From: Novosphingopyxis sp965218915
Lineage (GTDB): Bacteria; Pseudomonadota; Alphaproteobacteria; Sphingomonadales; Sphingomonadaceae
Length of the DNA stretch: 64,000 bases
NCBI RefSeq assembly: GCF_965218915.1
Contig: NZ_OZ244708.1
Span: 1,302,001 to 1,366,000 of the forward strand
Reading direction: 5' to 3'
The notes under the pieces are model-generated. The model worked only from the letters and a program-made list of their open reading frames with translations, was not told where the DNA came from and made no database searches. Positions 1 to 8,730 of the stretch are shown piece after piece (the first letter of the stretch is position 1; every line of letters begins with the position of its first letter). The position numbers were made by a program, and so were the translations under genes.

Positions 1-114
1 CGCGTTTTCGCCATGCCAGACCAGCGATACGTCCGCGCCGCAGATGTCGCGGATCGCCACCACCATGTCGCGGTCGCAATTCGATCCGGGGAACTGGATC
101 ACCGCGGCCTTCAC
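1..114 (-). CDS. purQ: Phosphoribosylformylglycinamidine synthase subunit PurQ (N-terminal fragment)
   Basis: This is the glutaminase subunit of FGAM synthase, which releases ammonia from glutamine for the fourth step of purine synthesis in complex with PurS and PurL. Only the first 38 codons are in the window; the rest lies beyond the left edge. The translation from a GTG at 114 reads VKAAVIQFPGSNCDRDM, the typical PurQ amino terminus of the class I glutamine amidotransferase fold. The GTG overlaps the purS stop (GTGA), so the two are translationally coupled. Confidence 0.9.
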   Translation of the reverse strand, partial: MKAAVIQFPGSNCDRDMVVAIRDICGADVSLVWHGENA

Positions 115-341
115 TGGATGTCGATCCGGTAATTCTCGATCACGGTGTTGGCGAGCAGCTTGCGGCACATCGCGTCGATATCCGCCTCGCTGGTGCCATC
201 GGCCAGTTCGAGCTCGATCATGCGGCCCGCGCGGACATCCTCTACGCTGTCGAAACCGAGCCCGGCCAGCGCATGGTGGATCGCCTTGCCCTGCGGATCG
301 AGCACGCCGGGCTTTAGGGTGACGAAGATACGCGCTTTCAT
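111..341 (-). CDS. purS: Phosphoribosylformylglycinamidine synthase subunit PurS
   Basis: This 76-residue protein is the small subunit that bridges PurQ and PurL in the three-part FGAM synthase of purine biosynthesis. Its start, MKARIFVTLKPGVLDPQG, and the later IELEL segment are characteristic of PurS, and the length is standard. It is followed by purQ with a 4-base overlap. The usual neighbour purC lies 3.2 kb upstream on the same strand, separated by an M16 peptidase gene. Confidence 0.93.
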   Translation of the reverse strand: MKARIFVTLKPGVLDPQGKAIHHALAGLGFDSVEDVRAGRMIELELADGTSEADIDAMCRKLLANTVIENYRIDIQ

Positions 342-484
342 GTGGCCGCCTTTTGCGGTGAGAGATTCGCCGCTTCCCTACAGAGGGTGGGGGCGGGAAG
401 GCAAGGGGGCGCGGGCGATGGGAAGCGATCCTTCCCCGTCAAGGAGGATAGAGGAGCGCCTCATTTGCTGTAACTTATTAGCTC

Positions 485-508
485 GTGCCCCGGCCTTCGC
501 CGGGGCAC
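485..508 (-). terminator. GC-rich hairpin after the M16 peptidase gene
   Basis: A perfect 10-bp stem (GTGCCCCGGC paired with GCCGGGGCAC) with a CTTC loop sits 20 bp beyond the M16 peptidase stop. There is no strong U-run, so it may be a transcript-end stabiliser or a minimal palindromic repeat rather than a true intrinsic terminator. The rest of the 342-528 gap holds nothing I can name. Confidence 0.45.
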
Positions 509-528
509 AACATGCATTCGCCGGTATC

Positions 529-3456
529 TTACTTCGCTGCCGCCGCACCTTTCGCGTCCAGCTTGTCGCTGACGATGCGGATCGGCAGCTTCTTGTCGGC
601 GGTGAGATAGGTCTGCGCGAACGTCTGGATGTCGGCAGGCGTCACCGCTTCCACCGTGGCCAGCTGCTGGCGCACTCGGTCGAGCCGGTCGGCCTCGCTC
701 TGGGCCTGCGAAGCGACGCCCAGCCAGAAGCCGTTTTCGCGGCGTGACTTGGCGATCGCCTCGATCACCGGCGCGCGCGCGCGCAGCAGCAGATCGTCGT
801 CGATCGGCGATGCGCGCAGCGTGGCGAGCACCTCGTCGATCGCATCCTGCGCCTCGTCGAGCCGATCGGGCGCCAGCGTGGCGCCGACGCTGAACGTGCC
901 GTAACCGTCGAACACGTCCGACATGTCCGAACCGACCTGCGCGCCGTAGGTGGCGCCGAGCTCCTCGCGCAGCTTGTCGCGCATCAGGATGTCGACCGCC
1001 CGCGCGGTCACGCTGGCGACGATCTCGCGCGTGTAATCGCTGTCGTCGGTGGTCTTCCAGTAGTCGAGCAGCATCGCCTGATCGGCCGGGCCGTCATGGG
1101 TTAGCGTGACCGGCGAAAGATCCTGCGCGAACCGCACCTGCCGCGCCGCCCCGAAATCGGGCGCATCGAGCGCGCGCTCGGGCAGCGCGCCGAAGCTGGC
1201 TGCAACCGCCTCGATCGCGGCGTCCTCGTCGACGTCGCCGACGATGGCGATCTCGATCGGCGCATTCGCGGCGAGCGGTTCGATCACCGCCTTCGCCTCG
1301 GCCAGATTGCTTTCGAGCAGCGGCGCCTGGCCGGTCACGCCGAAGCGGCTGTCGCGGTTGGCGACATAATAAGGCGCGATCAGCCCGGCCACGCCCTGCG
1401 GCTGCGAAATGATCTGCGACCAGAAGACGGGCACGGCATTCTGCCACTGCGTATCCGCCTCGGGCCGGTATCCCGCCTTGGTCAGATAGGCGGCCGAAAG
1501 CTTCATCTGCAGCCCCAGATCGGCGGGCGTGGTCGCGCCGGAGGAAACCAGCGCATCGCTATCGACCTGCAGCCCCATATTGACGTTGCGGCCGGCCAGG
1601 ATTTCCTGAAGATCGGTCGCGCTGTGCGCCTCGAGCCCGCCGAGCGGCCACATGTTGGAAACGAACACCGGAAGCCCGCTTTCGTCCTTCGGAAAGGCGA
1701 GCTGGCCGCCCGCGACGCGGACATTATAGCGCACGCGTCCCTGCTCGAAATCGGTCTTCTTGATGTTGAGCCGGACATTGTTGGCGAAGCGGATTTCGCG
1801 AATGCCGAGATCGTCGACCCGCATGTCCGAAACGACCTTGCCCGGCGTGCCCCAGTCGTCATAGGCGAAGGCGGCCGCTGCGGCCTGATCGGGCGCGGTC
1901 ACTTCGGCCTGCTTGGCCGCCTGATAGACGTCCAGCACCGCCTCTTCGTCCCTGGTCAGCGGCTGCTTGCTGGTGACGCGCACCAGATCGGCGCTGCCAT
2001 CCCACATGTCGTTGAACCGCGCGTTGACCGCCTCCAGCGTGAGCTGGGGCTTGACCGCTTCGAACATGGCGAGACGATAGGCAGGCGTGGTCACGAAGCT
2101 GTCGTCGTCGAGCGTCGAGAGGATGCCGTTCACCAGCCCTTCGCTGCGCCGGGTGTCGGCCTGCTGCGCGGCGGTCTTGAACTGGGTCTCCAGATTGGCG
2201 AGCTGCACGTCGAGCTCGGCGTGGGTGAAGCCATATTGCTCGGCGCGGCGGACCTCCTGCTCGGCGGTGGTGAGCGCGCTCGCCCATTCGCCGTCCTTGG
2301 CGGTCAGCGCGATGGTGGTGCCGAGCGCGGCGTCGCGCAGGTCGTTCTGGCCCATGCCGCCGCCCACGATCACGCTGTCGGGTGCGGACGCGATGCGCTC
2401 GATGCGCCGGTTGAACGCGCCGACCGCGAGCGTATCGAGCAGATCCCGGGTGCGCTCGGCCCTGGTATCGGCGGGATTCTCCCACGCGCGGAAACTGCTG
2501 ATCGAGGCGGTATAGGGCACGTCCGGATCGACGAAGGTTTCCACCTCGGTCGGCCGGCCCAGATCGACCGAACCGAAGTTCAGCGGAGTGCCGGCGGCGC
2601 CCACGCCCTTCCAGTCGCCGAAGCGCTGGGTGATTTCCTTTTCCATCGCCGCGACGTCGATATCGCCGACCACCACCAGCGTGGCGTTCTCGGGCCGGTA
2701 ATAGCGATGATAGAGCGCTTTCAGCCGGCCGGCAGGAGCATTGGTCAGCACGTCGGTGGTGCCGATCGGCAGGCGGCCGGCATAGGGGGCATCGGGCGCC
2801 ACGAAGCCGAGCTGGTCCTTGATATTGCGCAGGCCCACGCTGTCGCGCGCGCGCATCTCGCCCAGCACCACGCCGCGCTCGCGGTCGACCGCGCCGGGAT
2901 CGAACAGCAGGTTGCCGGCCACCTCGCGCATCAGCATCATCGCGATATCGACGGTCTTTTCGTCGGTCTTGGGCAGATCGAGCTTGTAGACGGTCTGTTC
3001 GAAACCGGTCGAGGCATTGGTGTCCGCGCCGAATGCCAGGCCGTTGCGTTCCAGGATCGAGACCATGTCGCCTTCGGGCACGTTCGTGGAGCCGTTGAAC
3101 GCCATATGCTCGATGAAATGGGCCAAGCCCTGTTCCTCGTCGGTCTCGGCGATCGATCCGAAATCGAAATGCATGCGGATCGAGGCGCTGTCCTTGGGCG
3201 TCTCATTATGCTCGATCGCGTATTTCATCCCGTTGGGCAGGACGCCGTAAGTGATCGACGGGTCGGGCGTGACGTCGGTGAGCGCGATGCCCCAGCCATT
3301 GACCGCGCCGGCGGGCACGGCGGCGGCTTCAGCGGCGGGCGCCTCGACTGTGGGCGCAGCGGTCTGGGCGGCCACCGGTGCGGTGGCGGCGAGCAGCAGC
3401 GGAAGGATCGCGCCCGAGCGGAGCAGGCGCGACTTGAACGTGACTGGCGAAATCAT
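529..3456 (-). CDS. Periplasmic M16 (insulinase/pitrilysin) family zinc peptidase
   Basis: This 975-residue protein has an amino-terminal signal peptide ending near ATAPVAAQ, so it should act in the periplasm. The first M16 domain carries the inverted zinc motif HFIEH (about residues 112-116) and the distal glutamate in RGVVLGEMRAR about 75 residues later. The second half is a degenerate M16 repeat (for example DAAIEAVAASFGALPERA), as in two-domain pitrilysins. It lies between purC and purS on the same strand, an unexpected place for a peptidase; gaps of 128 and 187 bp suggest its own expression. The substrate is unknown. Confidence 0.9.
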   Translation of the reverse strand: MISPVTFKSRLLRSGAILPLLLAATAPVAAQTAAPTVEAPAAEAAAVPAGAVNGWGIALTDVTPDPSITYGVLPNGMKYAIEHNETPKDSASIRMHFDFGSIAETDEEQGLAHFIEHMAFNGSTNVPEGDMVSILERNGLAFGADTNASTGFEQTVYKLDLPKTDEKTVDIAMMLMREVAGNLLFDPGAVDRERGVVLGEMRARDSVGLRNIKDQLGFVAPDAPYAGRLPIGTTDVLTNAPAGRLKALYHRYYRPENATLVVVGDIDVAAMEKEITQRFGDWKGVGAAGTPLNFGSVDLGRPTEVETFVDPDVPYTASISSFRAWENPADTRAERTRDLLDTLAVGAFNRRIERIASAPDSVIVGGGMGQNDLRDAALGTTIALTAKDGEWASALTTAEQEVRRAEQYGFTHAELDVQLANLETQFKTAAQQADTRRSEGLVNGILSTLDDDSFVTTPAYRLAMFEAVKPQLTLEAVNARFNDMWDGSADLVRVTSKQPLTRDEEAVLDVYQAAKQAEVTAPDQAAAAAFAYDDWGTPGKVVSDMRVDDLGIREIRFANNVRLNIKKTDFEQGRVRYNVRVAGGQLAFPKDESGLPVFVSNMWPLGGLEAHSATDLQEILAGRNVNMGLQVDSDALVSSGATTPADLGLQMKLSAAYLTKAGYRPEADTQWQNAVPVFWSQIISQPQGVAGLIAPYYVANRDSRFGVTGQAPLLESNLAEAKAVIEPLAANAPIEIAIVGDVDEDAAIEAVAASFGALPERALDAPDFGAARQVRFAQDLSPVTLTHDGPADQAMLLDYWKTTDDSDYTREIVASVTARAVDILMRDKLREELGATYGAQVGSDMSDVFDGYGTFSVGATLAPDRLDEAQDAIDEVLATLRASPIDDDLLLRARAPVIEAIAKSRRENGFWLGVASQAQSEADRLDRVRQQLATVEAVTPADIQTFAQTYLTADKKLPIRIVSDKLDAKGAAAAK

Positions 3457-3584
3457 GTGACTGCAAACCTTATTCGAATGATGGAAATTCGCGGTCGATC
3501 TTATGGTCGGGACGTGCTGAATTCAAGCCGAATGCCGTTCCTGTTCGACCAACGCTAACATGGTTTCGACCAAGGCGCGCGCGA

Positions 3585-4364
3585 TCAGTTTTGCGTCTTC
3601 TTGCGGTGCTTGGCCATGTCGAGCACGGTGTTGCCGCCCTCTTCGGGCAGCAGGCCCAGGCGGCGCGCGACCTCCTGATAGGCCTCGACCTCGCCGCCCA
3701 GATCGCGGCGGAAGCGATCCTTGTCGAGCTTTTCGCCGGTCTCGATGTCCCACAGGCGGCAGCCGTCCGGGCTGATCTCGTCGGCCAGGATGATGCGGCT
3801 GTAGTCGCCGTCCCAGAGCCGTCCGAACTCCAGCTTGAAGTCGACTAGCTTGATGCCGATGCCGGCGAACATGCCGCTCATGAAATCATTGATGCGGATG
3901 GCGAGGCCCGAAATGTCGCGCATTTCCTCGTCCGACGCCCAGTTGAAACAGGCGATATGCTCCTCGGCGATCAGTGGATCGCCCAGCGCGTCGTCCTTGT
4001 AGCAATATTCCAGCAGCGTGTGCGGCAACGGCGTGCCTTCCTCGATGCCGAGGCGCTTGGACAGCGATCCGGCCGCGACATTGCGCACGATCACCTCGAT
4101 CGGCACGATCTCGACCTGCCGCACCAGTTGCTCGCGCATGTTGAGGCGGCGGATGAAATGGGTGGGGATGCCGATATGGCCGAGCTGCGTCATGACATGC
4201 TCGGACACGCGGTTGTTGATCACGCCCTTGCCGTTGATCGTGCCCTTTTTCTGGGCGTTGAACGCGGTCGCGTCGTCCTTGAAATACTGGATGATTGTGC
4301 CCGGCTCCGGACCCTCGTAGAGGATCTTGGCCTTGCCTTCGTAGATCTTGCGGCGACGGGACAT
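3585..4364 (-). CDS. purC: Phosphoribosylaminoimidazole-succinocarboxamide synthase (SAICAR synthetase)
   Basis: It joins aspartate to CAIR using ATP in purine biosynthesis. The start MSRRRKIYEGKAKILYEGP and the internal EVIVRNVAAGSLSKR and FKLEFGR segments are diagnostic. I chose the ATG at 4364 over one seven codons upstream because the family begins close to the RKIYEGKAK motif. The resulting 259 residues match the normal bacterial length. The coding strand continues toward purS and purQ. Confidence 0.96.
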   Translation of the reverse strand: MSRRRKIYEGKAKILYEGPEPGTIIQYFKDDATAFNAQKKGTINGKGVINNRVSEHVMTQLGHIGIPTHFIRRLNMREQLVRQVEIVPIEVIVRNVAAGSLSKRLGIEEGTPLPHTLLEYCYKDDALGDPLIAEEHIACFNWASDEEMRDISGLAIRINDFMSGMFAGIGIKLVDFKLEFGRLWDGDYSRIILADEISPDGCRLWDIETGEKLDKDRFRRDLGGEVEAYQEVARRLGLLPEEGGNTVLDMAKHRKKTQN

Positions 4365-4488
4365 GGGCGGCTCCGGTTGAAACAAGCGCGCCCCGAATCC
4401 GAACGGACCGGGGCGTGCGCAAGAGTATAGCGACGCGGAGGGGCGCGCGCAATTGGAGTGGTGGGGTGGGGTTGCCTTGACAAAAGAA

Positions 4489-4574
4489 CGTCATCCCGGA
4501 CTTGATCCGGTATCCAGGGCCCAGCGGAAGTGCCATATCGCCCTGAATTCCGGGTCAAGCCCGGAATGACGACG
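4489..4574. repeat. Dispersed palindromic repeat (CGTCATCCCGG type)
   Basis: It begins CGTCATCCCGGACTTGATCC and ends GGGTCAAGCCCGGAATGACG, so the outer arms pair as an imperfect inverted repeat. It lies between purC and kynU and resembles the element at 26128 in its outer arms. Confidence 0.75.
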
Positions 4575-4589
4575 TTTTGTGGAAGCGGA

Positions 4590-5819
4590 TTACGTCACCC
4601 TTCCTCGCTCCGCGAACCGCGGTTGCTTGTACCGTCCGCTGTCCAGTATTTCCGCCATGATCGCCACCGCACGCGCCACGTCCTCATAGCCGAGATAGAG
4701 CGGCGTCAGGCCGAAGCGGATGATGTCGGGCGCGCGGAAATCGCCGATCACGCCCGCGGCAATCAGCGCCTGGCATAGCTCATAGGCATGGTCGAAACGG
4801 AAGCTGATATGGCTGCCGCGTGCACCCGGATCGGACGGCGAGATACATGATAGCTCTTCGCAATGCTGCGCGGCAAGTGTCTCGAACAAAGCGAAAAGCT
4901 TGATCGATTTTTCCCACACGTCGGCCATGTCGACGCCGTCGAAACTGGCGATCCCGCCCTCCAGCGCATCCATCGACAGCATCGGCGGGGTGCCCGCCTG
5001 AAACCGCGCGATGCCCGGTGCCGGCTCATACCTGTCCTCGAACGCGAAGGGTCGGGCATGGCCGAACCAGCCGCGTAGGGGACTTAGGAGTCGGTCCTGC
5101 AACGCTTCGGCGACGTAGAGGAAGGCCGGGGCGCCGGGTCCGCCGTTCAGATATTTGTAGCCGCAGCCGACCGCCAACTCGGCCCCGCAGCCGTTGAGGT
5201 CGAGCGGCACCGCGCCGACCGAATGGCTGAGATCCCAGACGATCCGCGCGCCCGCAGCTTGCGCCTTGGCGGTCAGGGCCGCCATGTCGAACCGCTCGGC
5301 GGTCTTGTAATGGACATGGGTGAGGAGCGCGACATTGGTGTCCGCGCCGATCGCACCGGCCAGCGCGCCCCGCTCGACCACGTCGAGCCGCATGTCCGCC
5401 AGCAGCTCCGCCGCGCCCGAGGCGATGTGCAGATCGGTGTGGAAATTGCCCGCTTCGGAGAGCATTTGCGTGCGCTCGGGTGAAAGCCGGCAAGCGGCCA
5501 CCAGCAGCTTGAAGATATTGACGGAAACGGAGTCCGCGACCAGCACCTCGTGCGGCTTCGCGCCGATCAAGCGCGCAATTTTCGCCCCGATCCGCGCGGG
5601 CGCGTCGATCCAGTCGGCATCGTTCCAGCTGCGGATCAGTCCGTCGCCCCATTGGCGCGTGGTCATGTCGCGCTGCCGCTCGATCGTGGCGCGGGGCAGG
5701 GGGCCGAGCGAATTGCCGTCGAGATAGATGATGCCGTCCGGCAGCTGGAAACGGTTACGGAAGGGGGCGAGCGGGTCGGCCGCGTCGAGCGCGCGGGCGT
5801 GGGTGAGGTCGATGGTCAT
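4590..5819 (-). CDS. kynU: Kynureninase
   Basis: It is a PLP enzyme that cleaves kynurenine to anthranilate and alanine in tryptophan breakdown. The 409-residue protein opens with LDAADPLAPFRNRF and IYLDGNSLGPLP, the kynureninase substrate-binding amino terminus. It carries the PLP-lysine motif GCGYKYLNGGPGAP (lysine near residue 221) and the aspartate-containing WDLSHSVGAVPLD. No other kynurenine-pathway gene is nearby. Palindromic repeats flank it on both sides. Confidence 0.95.
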   Translation of the reverse strand: MTIDLTHARALDAADPLAPFRNRFQLPDGIIYLDGNSLGPLPRATIERQRDMTTRQWGDGLIRSWNDADWIDAPARIGAKIARLIGAKPHEVLVADSVSVNIFKLLVAACRLSPERTQMLSEAGNFHTDLHIASGAAELLADMRLDVVERGALAGAIGADTNVALLTHVHYKTAERFDMAALTAKAQAAGARIVWDLSHSVGAVPLDLNGCGAELAVGCGYKYLNGGPGAPAFLYVAEALQDRLLSPLRGWFGHARPFAFEDRYEPAPGIARFQAGTPPMLSMDALEGGIASFDGVDMADVWEKSIKLFALFETLAAQHCEELSCISPSDPGARGSHISFRFDHAYELCQALIAAGVIGDFRAPDIIRFGLTPLYLGYEDVARAVAIMAEILDSGRYKQPRFAERGRVT

Positions 5820-5842
5820 ATTGCGCGCTTAAACAAAGATTG

Positions 5843-5909
5843 CGCTCCTGCGAAGGCAGGAGCCCATCACCGAACCTCACCTGATGGGCTCCTGCCTTCG
5901 CAGGAGCAC
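5843..5909. repeat. Palindromic repeat upstream of kynU
   Basis: The arms GCTCCTGCGAAGGCAGGAGC and GGCTCCTGCCTTCGCAGGAGC form a long hairpin around the loop CATCACCGAACCTCACCTGATG. The same loop core (CATCACCGAACCTCACC) recurs in the element at 26128, so the two share an origin. Confidence 0.8.
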
Positions 5910-5926
5910 GATGGTTTTGAATAAAG

Positions 5927-6856
5927 CTATTGCGGGTTGCGCCCCAGTTTCTTTTCGATCTCCTCGACCGCCGCGGCCCAGGCCGCCGTCTCCGGCGCGA
6001 TCAGCTCGACATGGCCGCTATCGGGAATGAAGCGCACACGGACATCGTCGCCCTTGGCCTTCATGTCGGCTTCGTACGCCCGCGCATAATCGGTGGGGAT
6101 GATAGGATCGCTGAGCCCGTTGATCAGCACCTGTGGCACGCGCAGCGGCCCGAGTTCGGGCACCGACGTATCGCCATAATGGCCGCTGCCGGAAATTTTA
6201 TCCACGACCTCGGTGCCGCAGCCGCTGCCCGGCGGGGTCGCGGCAAGCTTCAGGTCGGGCAGGCCGCCCTGGCTGATAATGAAATCGGGTTTGACCGGAT
6301 CGGCGACCCGCAGCGGCGAATCCTCGGGCAAATTCTGCTGCCCTCCCAGCCACAGCGCCAGATGCCCGCCGGCCGAATGACCGATCGCGATCAACGGATC
6401 GATATCGAGCTTCAGCCGCGCGGCATTGTCCCGCAGCGCCTTGGCGGCGTTCGCCACGTCCAGATAGGTGCCCGGATAACCGCCGCCATCCCGGTCCACG
6501 CCGCGATAGTCGATATTCCACACCGCGATCCCGCGCTCGCGCAGATCGTCGGCGATCCAGGCCATCAGCGTGCGGTCGGCGATGTCGGTCTGCCAGCATC
6601 CGCCGTGGATCATCAGCACCGCGGGCCACGGGCCGTCTCCCGCCGGCCGCCACAGATCGGCGACCTGCAGGAAATCGCTGCCATAGGAGATCGTTTCGTC
6701 AGGCACCGGACGCTCGCGGCTGGTGAGATCGTCCCAATACATCAACTGCGGTTCGGCTTCGGCGGTTGCCCGGCTGGCTTCGGGCGCCGGACTGGCGATG
6801 GGGGTGCAGGCGGTCATGGCGAAGCTCGCGGCGGCGATGAGGAGGATGGTGCGCAT
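5927..6856 (-). CDS. Alpha/beta hydrolase lipoprotein (esterase/lipase-like)
   Basis: This is a secreted serine hydrolase of the carboxylesterase (BD-FAE/HSL-like) type. The oxyanion motif HGGCW, the nucleophile elbow GHSAGGH and a late histidine (DSGHVEL) form the expected catalytic set. From the ATG at 6856 the protein begins MRTILLIAAASFAMTAC, with a lipobox ending at cysteine 17, so it should be a lipoprotein. A TTG at 6868 could also start it and would overlap the upstream hydrolase gene by four bases. Both hydrolases form one operon. Substrate unknown. Confidence 0.85.
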   Translation of the reverse strand: MRTILLIAAASFAMTACTPIASPAPEASRATAEAEPQLMYWDDLTSRERPVPDETISYGSDFLQVADLWRPAGDGPWPAVLMIHGGCWQTDIADRTLMAWIADDLRERGIAVWNIDYRGVDRDGGGYPGTYLDVANAAKALRDNAARLKLDIDPLIAIGHSAGGHLALWLGGQQNLPEDSPLRVADPVKPDFIISQGGLPDLKLAATPPGSGCGTEVVDKISGSGHYGDTSVPELGPLRVPQVLINGLSDPIIPTDYARAYEADMKAKGDDVRVRFIPDSGHVELIAPETAAWAAAVEEIEKKLGRNPQ

Positions 6857-6864
6857 GGCCCAGA

Positions 6865-7677
6865 TCAACCGGTCAGGCCCGCCAGAAACGCCATCGCCGC
6901 CGTGCGGTTCCTGGCCGCGCCGTCCGGGTTCTTCGCCGCGATCAGCGTGGACGATCCGTGAACGCCCGCTTCCGGCACATATTGCTGATTGCCGTCGCCC
7001 TTCGCCGCGGACAGGATCGACCGCGCGGCATCCACTTCCTCCCGGTCCGGTGCGGAGGTGACGAACAGCGGAATTTTCAGGCTCGCCGCGGCGCGCTTCA
7101 CCGCCTGCTTGTCGGTGAGATATTCGCCGGGTGAAAACGCCAGCAGCGCGGCGACCTCCCCCGGATGTTTCGCCGCGAGCAGGAACACTAGCGCGGCCGA
7201 ATAGCTGCTGCCCCAGACGATCACCGGCTCGCCCTTGGTCCGTCCCCAGGCCAGCGCGGCCTCCAGATCGGGCAGCGCGGCGACATAATCCTCCGTGCTC
7301 GATCCAATGCCCTGCACCGTGGCGTTGGACGCGCCGAACATGTCGCCGCCCGAGCGCTGATCGATCGCCAGCGCGTTATATCCGGCCTTGGCGAGAGTCG
7401 GCGCGATGGTAGCATATTCCGCCTTGTTCGATCCCGCCTGATGGAACAGCAGGATCGTCGCCTTGGCCTCGTCCGCCGGATAATAGAGACCGTGGACGGT
7501 TACCCCGTCGGCGGCGGTCAGCGTCACCGGCTGCGCCTCGCCCGGCGTCGCCGCCGCCTCTTCGGGCACGCCGCTAGCGGGCGTCGCATTGGCGTCCGCA
7601 CCGACCGGCCCGCCGGACGATCCGCAGGCGGCGAGCAATAGAGGGAGAGCGAACAGGGCGGTCAGGGTCTTCGTCAT
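6865..7677 (-). CDS. Alpha/beta hydrolase lipoprotein (dienelactone-hydrolase-like)
   Basis: This 270-residue protein has a lipoprotein signal (LFALPLLLAAC) followed by an alpha/beta hydrolase fold: FHQAGSNKAEY at the oxyanion region, WGSSYSAAL as nucleophile elbow, an aspartate in TSAPDREEVDAA and a histidine in PEAGVHGSS. It is first in a two-gene operon with the next hydrolase. Tandem secreted hydrolases suggest use of an extracellular ester, but nothing fixes the substrate. Confidence 0.85.
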   Translation of the reverse strand: MTKTLTALFALPLLLAACGSSGGPVGADANATPASGVPEEAAATPGEAQPVTLTAADGVTVHGLYYPADEAKATILLFHQAGSNKAEYATIAPTLAKAGYNALAIDQRSGGDMFGASNATVQGIGSSTEDYVAALPDLEAALAWGRTKGEPVIVWGSSYSAALVFLLAAKHPGEVAALLAFSPGEYLTDKQAVKRAAASLKIPLFVTSAPDREEVDAARSILSAAKGDGNQQYVPEAGVHGSSTLIAAKNPDGAARNRTAAMAFLAGLTG

Positions 7678-7968
7678 CGGGCGGTCCTTCGGTCGGGATG
7701 GGGTCGTTCACAGAAGGAACGCGCGGGCACATGGGAAAGGTTCGTCTGCACGCGCGCTTACCCTTAGACCTCGATCAGCGCCAGCATCCTCAACCGTGGG
7801 TATCCAGAGCTTGACTGTGGCGGCGCTTCTAAGATAGGCTTTCTGGATTTATAGTACATGGCGACCTTGCTTTTGGTTCTTTTGCTTATCACATAGGGGC
7901 TGAAGCAAACTTATCAGCTTATTCGCTAATAAAACTTGCTAAAAAAATTTGTAGGAGTTTATTGACCG
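7678..7968. other. AT-rich spacer before the methyltransferase gene
   Basis: The divergent gap changes composition part way: up to about 7820 it is GC-rich like the rest of the window, and from 7840 to the ATG it is strongly AT-rich (runs such as CTAAAAAAATTTG). The AGGAG at about 7952-7956 is a good ribosome-binding site for the gene at 7969. I could not settle on promoter boxes. Confidence 0.6.
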
Positions 7969-8730
7969 ATGTCGTTAATCAATCGCGCGATTCTTCGTTC
8001 ACGCAAGACTGCTAATCGATACATTGCGAGCCGTTTTTATAAAACCTTTGGAGCGAAATACGCCAAAGATGGATTGGTGACAAAGCACGGCGCGGAATTT
8101 GCGTATGAGCCTCGGTTCGTAAATGCCTATAACAATGCCAAACGGATTGGAGCTTGGCATGGAGCCGATATAGAATGGCGTGCACATGTTATCGCTTGGG
8201 CAGCAGAAATGGGCAGCAAACTTGATGGTGATTTCGTGGAATGCGGTGTTGATTTCGGAGGAACCGCTATGGTTGCGCTGCAATTTTCTGGAATCGCGAA
8301 TACGGAACGGAAATTTTATTTACTGGACACATTCGAGGGACTCGATGATCGTTTAATCAACGAAGCCGAAAGAGCGCGTGGTTTGAAATCAGGCACTTAT
8401 CCAAAAAGTTTTGACAAAGTAAAAAGCAGTTTTGCGCCGTTTAAAAATGTTGAGATTATACAAGGTGCCGTTCCGGATACCTTGATGCAAGTGAAAGCGA
8501 AAAAGGTTGCCTTTTTATCTATCGATATGAACTGCGTGGCACCTGAGATCGCTGCTGGCGATTTCTTTTGGCCTAAGATGGTGCCCGGTGCGCCAATAAT
8601 ACTTGATGATTACGGCTTTTCAAAGCATGAAGAGCAGCGCAAAGCGTGGGACGCCTTTGCCGATGCGCGAGGCCTGACCGTTCTATCACTACCTACCGGA
8701 CAGGGAATGTTGATGAAACCTAGCGCCTGA
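7969..8730 (+). CDS. TylF/MycF-type SAM-dependent O-methyltransferase
   Basis: This 253-residue protein shows class I methyltransferase features of the macrocin O-methyltransferase (TylF) family: FVECGVDFGGTA as the SAM-binding loop, YLLDTFEGLDDR, LSIDMNCVAPEIAAG and the metal/catalytic VPGAPIILDDYGF. Such enzymes usually methylate sugars in antibiotics, lipopolysaccharide or capsule. The gene is clearly AT-rich against its surroundings (one stretch near 8401-8460 is about two-thirds A+T), favours A/T third bases, and has no sugar-biosynthesis neighbours. It therefore looks laterally acquired. The acceptor is unknown. Confidence 0.85.
   Translation: MSLINRAILRSRKTANRYIASRFYKTFGAKYAKDGLVTKHGAEFAYEPRFVNAYNNAKRIGAWHGADIEWRAHVIAWAAEMGSKLDGDFVECGVDFGGTAMVALQFSGIANTERKFYLLDTFEGLDDRLINEAERARGLKSGTYPKSFDKVKSSFAPFKNVEIIQGAVPDTLMQVKAKKVAFLSIDMNCVAPEIAAGDFFWPKMVPGAPIILDDYGFSKHEEQRKAWDAFADARGLTVLSLPTGQGMLMKPSA

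Noticed and set aside
1624..3558. A 644-codon open frame on the plus strand opposite the M16 peptidase
   Set aside because: It is a shadow of GC-rich codon bias: the composition is His/Arg/Gly-rich without domain motifs, while the minus-strand frame has a signal peptide and a zinc site.
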